Assembly: GCA_963575745.1 (NCBI GenBank)
Contig: CAUYUJ010017842.1
Location: 15,001 to 79,000 of the forward strand
Reading direction: 5' to 3'
Source of the DNA: Prorocentrum cordatum
Taxonomy: Eukaryota > Sar > Dinophyceae > Prorocentrales > Prorocentraceae
DNA length: 64,000 nt
The notes beneath the pieces were generated by a model that searched no databases, was not told where the DNA came from, and saw nothing but the letters and a program-made list of their open reading frames with translations. Each line of letters opens with the position of its first letter. Position 1 is the stretch's first letter. The position numbers and the translations under genes are program-made. This document shows positions 39,608-51,831 of the stretch, piece after piece.

Positions 39608-42600
39608 GCGCGCGCGCGCACACACCCTTCCATTGGTCTCGCCGCCACACGCGCACACACACACGCACGCACAATAAGGGGGTTCCCCCTGTATTGATAT
39701 CCGTTCTGGTCAATATTCAAAAAGCGTTCGCCGCCGCACCGTCGGCTTTGCTTGGCTGGCGCAGCGTATCCATGTATCTACATCTATCCCCCCAGGCGCC
39801 GTCGCACCGATACGTCTGCGCATCTTCTGTCCGTCTATCTGCCCATCGCCCGGGCGCCGTCGCACCCTCGGCGCGGCTTGACTGGCGGGGGGCGTCTATC
39901 CATTGGTGGCGGCCCATTTCTTCCAGTTACCCAAACGGAGGGGAATGGAAATGCCGCTAAGACCTGCCAAGGTTTCATGGCCGCCTCTTGGGCCTCGAGA
40001 ATGAATATTTACATTGGGGTTTGATCATTGAGTTTTCAACTTAACATGGCCTCAGATTGTCTAAAATAATCTAAAACCAATACAGGATGCATCGCGCGCG
40101 CGCGCGGGTGACCCAGCACCGCGCGGGTCACCAGCGCGCCCGCGCTTGCCTCGCATATTGTATTGTGTTTTCTATAATTGACGTTGGCATGGCCGCCTCT
40201 TGGGCCCAGAGAATGAATATTTACATTGGGTTTTGATCATTGAGTTTTCAACTTAACATGGCCTCCGATTGTATAAAACCAATACAGGAGGCATCGCGCG
40301 CGCGCGCGGGTGACCCGGCACCGCGCGGGTCACCAGCGCGCCCGCGCGCCTCGCATATTGTATTGTGTTTTCTATATTTGACGTTGGCATGGCCGCCTCT
40401 TGGGCCCAGAGAATGAATATTTACATTGGGTTTTGATCATTGAGTTTTCAACTTAACATGGCCTCCGATTGTGCAAAACCAGCACAGGAGGCATCGCGCG
40501 CGCGCGCGGGTGACCCGGCACCGCGCGGGTCACCAGCGCGCCCGCGCGTTTCGCATATTGTATTGGTTTGTATATTTCCCACATTTATATGGCCGCCTCT
40601 TGGGCCCAGAAAATGAATTTTTACATTGGGTTTGGACAATTGAGTTTTCACCTTAACATGGCCTCCGATTGTATAAAACCAATACAGGATGCATCGCGCG
40701 CGCGCGCGGATGACCCGGCCCCGCGCGGGTCACCAGCGCGCCCGCGCTCGCCTCGCCCATTGTATTGTGTTTTCTATATTTGACGTTGGCATGGCCGCCT
40801 CTTGGGCCCAGAGAATGAATATTTACATTGGGTTTTGATCATTGAGTTTTCATATTAACATGGCCTCCGATTGTATAAAACCAATACAGGAGGCATCGCG
40901 CACGCGCGCGGGTGACCCGGCACCGCGCGGGTCACCAGCGCGCCCGCGCGCCTCGCATATTGTATTGTGTTTTCTATATTTGACGTTGGCATGGCCGCCT
41001 CTTGGGCCCAGAGAATGAATATTTACATTGGGTTTTGATCATTGAGTTTTCAACTTAACATGGCCTCCGATTGTATAAAACCAATACAGGGGGCATCGCG
41101 CGCGCGCGCGGGTGACCCGGCACCGCGCGGGCCACCAGCGCGCCCGCGCGCTTCGCATATTGCATTGGTTTGTATATTTTCCACATTTATATGGCCGCCT
41201 CTTGGGCCCAGAGAATGAATTTTTACATTGGGTTTTCGACGATTGAGTTTTCACCTTAACATGGCCTCCGATGGAGTAAAACCAATACAGGATGCATCGC
41301 GCGCGCGGGTGACCCAGCACCGCGCGGGTCACCAGCGCGCGCGCGCCTCGCATATTGTATTGGTTGTATATATTGCACGCTTATGTGGCAGCCTCTTGGG
41401 CCAAGATAGTGAACATTTACATTGGGTTTTGACCATTGAGTTTTGAACTTAACATGGCCTCCGATGGTATAAAAACAATTACACGATGCATCGGGAGCCC
41501 CGTGACCACGTGGAGCCGTCTTGGGGCGGTCTTGGAGCGTCTTGTACGCATGTTGGGAGCTATATTGAGTCATCGAGGGCTATCTTGAGCGATCTTGGGG
41601 GTCACCTTGAGCTCTCTTGGGCCCTCTTGGCGCCATCTTAGGCCATCTTCGGTGACCCAACGACCCGCGAAACGCCCTTTCCAGGCCCAGGGGGAGGGGG
41701 TAGGGGGAGGGGTAAACCCCTCCCCCAAGGGGAAGAAGGGGGTTGAGGACAGAGAGGGCTCTTTAAACCACTACGCCCAAAGGGCTGGTGGGATTTATAT
41801 ATTGTGTTTTGGCCATTGCGTGCGCTGCAGAGATGTGTGGGCATGGTGAAGGCCACGTTGGCTTTTCTCGGGCCGACGTCTCCATGTTGCGACGACGTCT
41901 CAGGCGAAACGGCCCCAAGCGGCCCTGCAAAGACACCAAGGGTGAAGCAGAATGGCTTCCCCATCCTTCCCACAGTCTATCTTAGGAGTTCTCCAGAAAC
42001 AAACGAACTGTCTATCTGTCGCGGCCTCGCCAGTCGCTGTCGCACCGTCGGCGAACGTGCTTGGTTACGTACTGTGCATCTGTCTGGCCACCCGCCGTCG
42101 CCGTCGCACCGAAAAAATTGCGCGCCACACATGGACAGGGTTGAACTTCACTGTCCACGGCGCGCCCATCGCACATCGCACAACTTTTTACAATAATTTC
42201 TCAATAGTTCCGTGCGGCGGACAGATCGTTTTTGCGCATCTGTCCCCGACGGACCCGTCGCCGCCGCATCGGGGTGATCATCGTTGGGGGAACCCCCTCA
42301 TCACACACACACACGCACACACACCGCCCCACCCCACCCCACCCCCCCACCCCCCATCCCACCACCACCACCGCCACCACCACCACCAACCAACAACACA
42401 ACAACAGCAACAACAACACCACCACCAACAGCACACACACACACAACCCACCCTCCCCCCCCCCTTCAGCCCTCCCTCCCCTGCCCTACCCTCCCCCCCC
42501 CCCCCCCCTCTCCCCATCCCCTCACCGCCCTCCCTCCGCCCACCCATCCCCCCTCCCCTTCCCCCCCCTTCCCCCCCCCCCCCCCCCCTCCCCATCCCAT

Positions 42601-45428
42601 CGCCCCCCTCCCCTCTCCCCTCACCGTCCCCAATCTCACTCCCTCACCGCGCCCCCCCCCCCCTCCTCTCCCCTTCCCCACCCCCATCCCAGTCCAGTCC
42701 CCATCCCGATGCTCTGCTAGGGTCTACTTAATACAGGGTGGTCGAGTAATCCGACCAGGGTTCTTCCGAATTGGCTTCCAAGATATTCTGGAGAACCTTG
42801 TTCAAATTATATCACAACCCTCCAACCCGCCGCCCCCCCTCCGCGGGCGCCCAGAAGAATAATACCTTCAAACTGTGGGTCACCCCTATCCCAAATAGCA
42901 GACGTACCCCCATGCATCGACCCAGGCCCCCAGGGGCCCCAGGACCCCCCCCCCCCCCCCGACCACCACTCCCCCTTATCACTGCTCACTTTGCCCCCAG
43001 CCTTCGAGATTGCCTCAGGCAGCCCAGCAGAGCACAATTGATTCCTATAAAGCCCAGCAGAGACCTGGGCTGTGGCCAGACTGCGACAGCGGCAACGCAC
43101 ATTGCACATTGCTGTATGCGCCTGTGCGTTACGCGCTACACAGGGGATGCGTCACTCATGTCGAAGGCCCAGAATGCAAGTGACACAATTGGTTGTCCTA
43201 AACCAGTTACGAATTTTCAGGAGGCCCGCCCGCTGGTGTGCCTGTGTGTGTTGTTGTTGTTGGTGGTGGTGTTGGTGTTGTTGTTGTTGTTGTTGTTGGT
43301 AGTGGTGGTGGTGTGTGTGTACGAATTCTCTTCAACCATTATCTCCATCATTTGCCTGTGCCCACAGCCTCTACCATTGGCCCTGTTTATTTAGCATTTA
43401 CCAAGTATTTTGCCGAATCTGTTCGTTGTCGACACGGAGACGAGGGATATCCAAGGCAAAACATAAACAACTACACAAACATAAGCTTTGTTTACCAAGA
43501 TTTTACCACACATTCACCGAAGCTCGTCATCGATGTGGAGACGCAGAAATAAAGAAACTCAGGTCGAAATGGATTCAGCGTCGGAAAAAAAAAGGGGTCT
43601 CGGGGACCAGAGAGTGTAGGAATGAGTTCGTGTCCGATGGGGCCAGTGGTCGATGCTAGGTGCATTCGCCAACAAAGACCACCAAGCGTCGACGTGCAAA
43701 CGTACCTCCGTGCACAGACGGCGGGGTATCTGGGGCTGATTGTAGCATGCGGGGATATACATTGCAAGCGCGTGCGTCAATGTAGGCGGAAAGTACGGTG
43801 GAGCGAAAGTTGCGCGCGGGGGGGGAACTCATGGGGGAGGGTCAAGGGACGGGGGCAAGAGAAAGAACAATGGGATGGGAAGGGGACGGGGGAAGGGCGG
43901 GGGAGGGGGGGGGGAGTCGAGACGTCTCCGCGTTCTGTGCCGCCGCCGGCCCGCTGGTCGGCGGGGGCAGGATCCGTGCTCTCGCCGGGGGGTGGGGGGG
44001 CTGTGGCCTCCGCCGTGGTCTCCTGGGGCCCGTGCGGCAGCACCACTGCGTGAGGCTGCTGCTGCTGCTGCTGCTCCTCGTCCTCCTCCTGCTGCCCCTC
44101 CCTCCCGTTCCCACTCCAGGAGCGTGGTGGGCGACGCGCGGGGGTAGAAATTGTGGATTTCGACGCGTTTTCTATGTGTGTTCTCAGACGTCGTGGGCGA
44201 CGCGCAGGGGTCGACACATTGAATTTCGTTGTGTTTTCGTTTCTGATTTTTTATCGTGCGGCGCGCGGGATTGCAGGTAGGGAATTGCCGTTTTCGATTA
44301 CAGTAGCTTGGAGAGCTCAAAGGCACGAGATGTTTTATCCCACAACATGGGATTGTGCATCCTGCAGACGCACCAACATGCTCAGACCAACAATCCTGTA
44401 GACGCCCCCCAAAAACCAGAGCAACACTCCAATCTCTAACCAATATTTCAAGTGCCTGCGTGTGTGTGAGTGTTTGTTTTCGGAGGGGGGGGGAGGGAGG
44501 GGGGGCATGCGGGCCCTGCCGCTGGGGCCTTCGGAGGAGCTCCCGATAAAGGGGGCACGAAATGTGTGAGGGGGCGCGCCAGAGTGGACGGGGGCGGCAG
44601 CATGCAGGCCCGCCCCCACAATCGGCTGCCCCCTCCCCCATCGGCTGCCCTGCACCCGCCCCCCCTCCTATCCCACCCGGTCCCCTGAACGCCCTCCCTC
44701 CGCCCCCACCCACGCAGGCTGCACCGCCCATAGGCCATAGGCTGCCCACTCCCCTCCCCCCTCTCTCACCCTCGCAGCCCCTCTTCCCATGCCCCCATCC
44801 CCCCTTCCCCCGAAGGCTGCCCCGCACTTGCTGCTCCCAATCGGCTGCCCTGTCTAGCCCCCGCCCCTCCCCCCCTCTCCCCCGCCCCTCCCTCCCACCC
44901 CACCTCTCCCCCCTCCCTCCCCCCTGTCTCCCATCGGCTGCCCTGGCAGGCTACTGCCCATGGCCTGCCCCCCCCCCCTTTACCCCCCCCCCCCTCCCCG
45001 CCCCATCCTCCTTCAGAGGCTGCCCCGCATAGGCTGCCCACTCATCGGCGCCCCCCCCCATACGCTCCCCCCCCTTCCTTCTTCCCCCCCCCTCCTCCCC
45101 CCCTCCATCCCCGCCCTGCCCCCCCCCCCCCTCTCCCCCCCTCCCCCCACCGCCACCACCACCGCCACCACCACCACCACCACCACCCACCACCCACCAC
45201 CCCAACACCCCCACCCACCCCCACCACCCACCACCCACCACCCCACCACCACCACCACCCACCACCCACCACCACCCACCACCCACCACCACCACCACCA
45301 ACACCACCACCACCACCACCACGACGACCACCACCACCACCCACCCCCACCCTTCCACCCACCCACCCACCCCACCACCACCACCACCACACACACACAC
45401 ACACACGCGCACACACGCACACACGCAC

Positions 45429-45476
<48 letters not shown>

Positions 45477-45898
45477 ACGCACACACACACACGCAAGCAC
45501 GAACGGACGCACCCGCACACACACACACACGACCACCACGACCACCACGCCCACGACCACGACCACTACCACGACCACGACCACGACGACGACGACCACC
45601 ACCACCACCACCAGCACCACCACCACCACCACCACACGCCACGCACGCACACCCCACCCCTCCCCACCATAGGCGAAGTCATGGAAACCGCCCTTGCCTT
45701 GCATTGCCACCAACCCAGCCAAGAATACTTTATGTAGCGCTCCACCCTTACTTGAAATGAACCCTCCAACCCGAGAGCCAAGACCCCGAACGCCCAAGAA
45801 TCATATTTGTATTTTTTTATTCTTTGTCGGCAAACCCTGGGTCTCACTGAAATTTGAAGCTCAAGACCCGCCCCCGGGCCCCAGACCCCAGAAGAGAT

Positions 45899-45931
<33 letters not shown>

Positions 45932-48900
45932 TATAAAAAAAGATAAAAACATAGAGAGAGAGAGAGAGCGTGTCCCAGGAGGGACGGGGTGGAGTGGAGG
46001 TCCAGGAGCAAAATGAATTGCATCGGCAGCGTCGGGCGTTCGGCCCGTCGTGCGAACATTTGGCTGAATGCGTTTCGTCAGGGTTCCACCGAGAGTTCCC
46101 ACCGTTCCCACCGATGTCCGTGCACGAGGGCCCTGCCACATGTGTTTTTCCCCCTCGCCCTCCCCCTCCCCGTCCTCCCCCTCCTCCTCCTCCACTGTCT
46201 CCAGGTCCACGAAATTGGGACTGTCGGGAGTGATGTGGAGCATTGCAGCCGCCCTTCGTTCACACTGGGGTGCAGTTTTGGGTCGCCGCACGCAGTGGTA
46301 CTCGAGGACCTCGAGGAGCAAGCAGCAAGGTTTCAGATCCCCCAGCCCCTTCCACTTGCGTTCTGCCTTCTGCAGGACGCCAGTGGCAGCAGCACCCAAA
46401 CTGGGGAATACGAGGGCGACGTCCTCAACGTGACCTTCAAGAGCTTCCAGTCCCAAATGGCAGTACACTTGCAGGCTGGATTCTTAGCCTCCTGTATCTG
46501 CAAGCAGCTCATCGTGCCCGCCGTCTTGAGCGGCGTCAGTCACCACACGACCTTAAAGAACATCGTCCATACTGTCTTGGAGGCGACGCCTGGCATCAAG
46601 GGCGAGGACATATCAGAAATAATGCCTTAGGAGCAAAGCAGGTTCCCCGTTGTTTGGGTCCAGAATCTTGGGTCTTAGGATGTAGGCTTGTCAGCTTTAG
46701 GTTTGTTTGCTGCCGCATCGGGGTTTTCTGGGGCCGTATCCTGAAGGTGGTCAGCTTGCAGGCGGCGCTGCGTATCGATGGTGACAAGTTTGTGATCTTC
46801 AAATTGTTAGTGCGTCGCCAGCAGCCATCTTTGGTTTCTTATCTTCGGGACCTTTGCGGCCTCCTGGATTTGATGGCCTTGAGCCTTGGGCTAGCTGGTC
46901 AGTCTTTTTGTCTTGAATGCAATTCATGTTGCTGTGGGTTTTGAGTGACCTGTTACATCTGGGTGGTTGGGTTTTGCTCGATGCTATGCGTGGTCGGCCA
47001 AGTGTTTTGTCGTCCAGATGATGGGCCCATGGGCGTTGAATGGACTGCAGCATATTCCCAAACAGTGTTTGCGCTGGCAGGAGTATTACTTATTTTGTTA
47101 TGTGAACCTGGCGTTCGGGCTTTTGGGCAATATCCCTGCCATGCCCCGGTGCGTCCTGAGTCTTGGCCACGTCTTGTGCCAAGACGTGGCTAAGTCGTGG
47201 CCAAGACTCTTGGCCATGTCTTGGTTCCTGGGTCCGTCGCGGCCTAGCTGTATCCCACTCCCACGCCCCACGAGTTTAATGGAAGTCTAATCCCACCCCC
47301 GTGCCCCATGCCCATCGCGCACGCAGAATGCAAGAATTTACTGTTTGGGGTCCACGCCGGAGGGTTGGTTGCTGCAACATAGAACATATTATTTGGTATG
47401 TTGCGCAAGTGACATTTTGTCCTGTATGTGCCCTTGGCGCCCAGAGGAGATCAACGAGCTCAATTCGGTGTGCAAGAGCATCGCCCACCTCATCGACGCC
47501 CACACGCCCGTGACTCAAGAAGACATGGATTTCACCTTCAGCGTGTCTCCCGGGTATGGTTCCATCGACGAGCCAGCCGACGGAGGAGGGGTTCAGGTGG
47601 TGGCCCCCCCAGACACTTACTGCCACATGATGGTTGGCTTGCGCCAGACCATCGTCGCCGACCCGGACATCAAGAACTTGCACGACGAGTGGGAGATGTC
47701 GTTGCTAGCCGGTCCAGATCTCATGAACAAGGTCAGTGAGATGGAGCGCAATTTGCGGAGCGCCAACGAGGAAAAGAAGAACGCAGCAGGCATCGAGGCT
47801 CTCAAGGAGCTCCCAGCCATCATCCTCCAAGTCCGCAAGGACAGCACCCGTATGCTCCAGCACGACCTCTTGGAGTTCGTGAAGACCCGTTGCGAGGACA
47901 TCCTCAAGTGTGGCGACGACCCATCGAAGCAGGAAGTCTTGATGAGAATTTTTTTCACGAGTGCTTGGGACTGCGCCAAGCAGTGTCCAAGCACAGAGTC
48001 ATATTTCAAGGCGACTTTGAAGGCGCATCTCAGCTCCATTGCCCACGTGGAGGAGGCCACCAGGACCGCGCGCAAGTTGCGCGGTGTTACCACGGCAGCA
48101 ACAGATATCATGGACGCCCTCGAAAACACCACCAGCAAGCACTGGAGCGAACTCCAGCAGGCGCTTGATTCGGCAAAAGGATTGGTTTTCTCCACTGGCA
48201 ACTCCGACAAAGCCTCCGCCTTGTGGACGCATTTCTACAACGTCATGGGCACTTCTGCCAGCGACAGCTGGAAAGATATCAGCTTGGAGAACGTCGCGAT
48301 CTTGCATGACCTCTACAAGCTGCTCCCTGTGGAGGACGACGGCAGTGCGGTGTCCATGAAGCTCGTGGTCCAGCACGACATCAACATCTGCCAGGACGCG
48401 CTCACCATCCTGGGCGCCATCAACGATTTCACGAACCTCGGCGACACCTTGGAGGCCCAGACCACCAATGACGTTCCCCAGAAGGGCGAGTTGAGCAAGG
48501 CGCAATGCGTTTATTTTTCTTTCATTCCCAGGTCGTCTTCTTTTCCCGGAGCCTGGTGCCCATCAGTTTTTGACCTGGAGTGCCCCAGAGGATGGGACAT
48601 AGCAGTTTGTTTGAAAGCCTTGTTTGACCAGGCGCGCCCAGGGAAGGGAGAGGTGAGGGGGGGGCGGGAGAGGGGGGGGGAGGCGGAGGAGGGGGAGGGC
48701 GAGGTGGAGAGAATAACAGGGGGACAGAGAGCAGAGGAGGGGAGGGACCAAGAAAAGGGGAGAAGGAGGCGAGGATGGGGGGGCTCTGGAGGGAGGGGGC
48801 GGGAGGTGCAGGTGCAGGGCAGCGAAGGGAAGGACATGCAACGCCCCAGACCCCAGGCCCCCTTTGCCCTTGCTTGAAACAGCTCCCAGCTGGATGGGCT

Positions 48901-51376
48901 GACCCGCGCGCTCGACCAGCGCCAGCCGAAAGCCCCTGACGGCTACGGGTGTGATCAACCTCAGACGCAGCATCTGATTTCGGAGACCGCTCGCATTCGG
49001 GAGCAGGGCAATAACCTCAAGGTCCAGATTTTGCAGCACATGTGAAGGGCGTCGCCCATTGTCTCCGGCCCCTTATCTTATTGAACTGCGGTTTGCAGGC
49101 AGCTCATCTGGAATCGTGGGTTGTGGTGGCGGGCCCCTGGGGCCCAGGGGCCAGGAGTGGGGAACCCTTTAGGTGGGCCTGGAACGCATTTTCGGGCCAA
49201 AGGGCACGGGGCCTGGAGCCTGGAGGGGCATTGGTGGGCCCTTGGGGAGTGTTCTTGAGGGGCCATGGGCCAAGGGACTTGGGAGTGCCGTGCGGATCCT
49301 TAGTAGCCTTAGTATTTCCAGCGATTCCGAGGCCCATAACATTAAACGAAGAACATCAGAACCATCTCAATTGCAAATGAAAATTAAAATCTGAAGCACC
49401 GAGGACTGGGCAACCTGTTCATCACAGCCTGGTGGCCCTTCCAGGGGTCTGCGGATGGCCCAGAATTGCAATTCTGACTTGCTGGCGAAGCACAAACAGC
49501 TCTACCCGTCGGCAAGCGGAGCCAAGAAGGCCCACGAGTGGACAGGTTTGTAAACCTCCAGCCGGCAGCCCGCCATCTCCCCCCCTTCCCGCCCCTCCCT
49601 TCCCTCGCCTCCCCAAGACACCCCCTTCCCCATCCCCGATCCCCCTCCCTCTCCCCAGCCCTCCCCTCCCTTGCCTTCCCTCCCACCCCTCCCCTCCCCA
49701 CCCTTCCACTCCAAGCTCGCCCCCTTCCCCCCCCCCTCCCCGGGGGCCAGCCCCCCTCTCTCCCCCCAACCCTCCCTCCCCCCTTTCCCCCTTGATTCCA
49801 GCCGCATCCCTTCCCAGCTCCCTCCCCTCTCCCCTCTCCCGTGTCCCCTCCCCGCTCCCCCTCTCCCCTCTGCCCTCTGCCCTCTACCCTTTCCCCTCCC
49901 CTCCCCTCGCCAGCCGCCAACCCTCCCTCCCGCCCCTTGGAACTCACGTCGTCGCTCAATGACGCACTCCTGACTACCTCCGCCTCGCTCCTCAATCCCG
50001 TCTCTTTTCTTCTTTAGTCCGTCCTCTTGCCGGGCCATCATGTGCATCCCGCGACTCGCAAGAATAACATTCACCAAAACAGGTTTGCCGATAGGAGATC
50101 TAATTATCTAATTCAGCACATAGAGAACATGTCCATGGCCACCTTTTCTTGTTTGCCCTTGCGCGACCTTGCTTTGCGCATGGTTTCCTTGATTTTCGCA
50201 TGTGTTGTTCTGCATGTATGTTGTCGAATTGCTTTTCGCGAGGCCTTGGCTGACTACTCTACTCTACCCTCCTCTACCTATCGACTCCTACTCGACCTAC
50301 CCCTAACTCTACTCTACCTGTCTATCCTACTATTCCGACCCACTCTAACTCCATTGTGCTCTATTCTACTAAACCCTATTCGGCACTCTACTATACCGAC
50401 TCTGCTCTTGATCGAAGCCGTCTCTACTCTACTCTGCTCTGTCCTACCTTATATATCATCTTAGTCTACCTGCAATATACATGGTCTACTCTATTTCTGC
50501 TTCTCCCCCCCGCGCTCCACTCTACTCTGATCCACTCCTACTCTAGTCTACCTTGCCTACCCGACCCTGCTCTACTCTACTCGTTTCAACGTTTTTCTAC
50601 TCTAATATGCCCTACCCGACCTGCTCTATGCCAACTCTACTCCGACCCTGCACTAGTCCTTCTCTTCTCTGCGCTACTCCTATTCTACTCCTATGCGCAG
50701 TCCACTCTATTCATGCGAAACGCCGTGCGAGCCATGCGATCGTAGAGCCGAGTGGGTAGGTTTGTATGGCCAAGTAGGTAGAGTATATAGACTATAGAGC
50801 AAGGACTGTAAAAAGGATTTTCAAAATGGGGGGGGGGGGGCGATTAAGCAATAGTCTCGCCAGCCTGGATGCCGCCACAATAAGGGGGAGAGGGATCTCG
50901 GCCCACGGCGCGGTGGCAATTCGGGTTGGCCCCCCGGCCGTCTGGAAAGCCAGGGGGGGCGAGGGCTGACAAGTCGGGGCGGGGGGGGGGGCAATCCAGA
51001 CCGGTGATAAGGCGCCCCCTGGCGAGCCATGGCCCTCCCAGGGCGCCCCATCCTCCTCCTGTCACCCTCCTGTCCCCCCCGTACCTGCTCATTCGTCCCT
51101 CCCCGATTCCCTCCCCTCTCCTCCCTCCCCCTTTTCTCTCCTCTTCCTCCTCCCTCCTCCTCCCTTTCCCTCTCCCCCTTCCGTCTCCCCTTCCCCCTCT
51201 CCCCTTCCCTTCCCCCCCCTCCCCCCTCCGCCCTCCTGTCGCTGCCGCGCGCCCGCCCTCCTGTCGCTGGCGCTTTGGGCCTCGGGAAGACGGCGGCCGC
51301 GCCTGGGGTGGCGTGGTGGTGGCGCGTGTGTGTGTGTGTGTGTGTGGGTGTGTGTGTGTGTGTGTGTGTTTTGTTG

Positions 51377-51408
<32 letters not shown>

Positions 51409-51707
51409 GGTGGGGGGTGTGTGTGTGGTGGTGGTGGGTCCTGGGAGGTGGTTGTGTGTGTGGTGGTGGCGGTGTGGTGGGGGGAGGGGGGGGGGGGGGG
51501 GGGGGCGTGGGCTGATTATTGTTGTTATTGCTGACTAATTAACTGATTATTACTACCGCGGCGGGTGGGTGGTGGGTTGGGTGGGTGGGTGGGGGTGGGC
51601 GAGTGGTGGTGGTGGTGGTGGTGGGGGTGGGGTGGTGGTGGTGGTGGCTGTGGTGGTGATGGTGGTGGTGGGGGTGGGGGTGGGGGTGGGGTGTTGTGTG
51701 TGTGCGC

Positions 51708-51778
<71 letters not shown>

Positions 51779-51798
51779 GTGTTTTGCGTTTGTGTGTG

Positions 51799-51831
<33 letters not shown>

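Noticed and set aside
44300-44400. Possible W-x-C-x2-C zinc-finger exon ([14 protein letters not shown])
   Set aside because: Too short, no second cysteine pair and no splice edges; kept only as a remark.
47999-48505. Minus-strand frame of 168 residues opposite exon 6 of the large gene
   Set aside because: It is the shadow of a strongly coding plus-strand exon with matched splice junctions on both sides.
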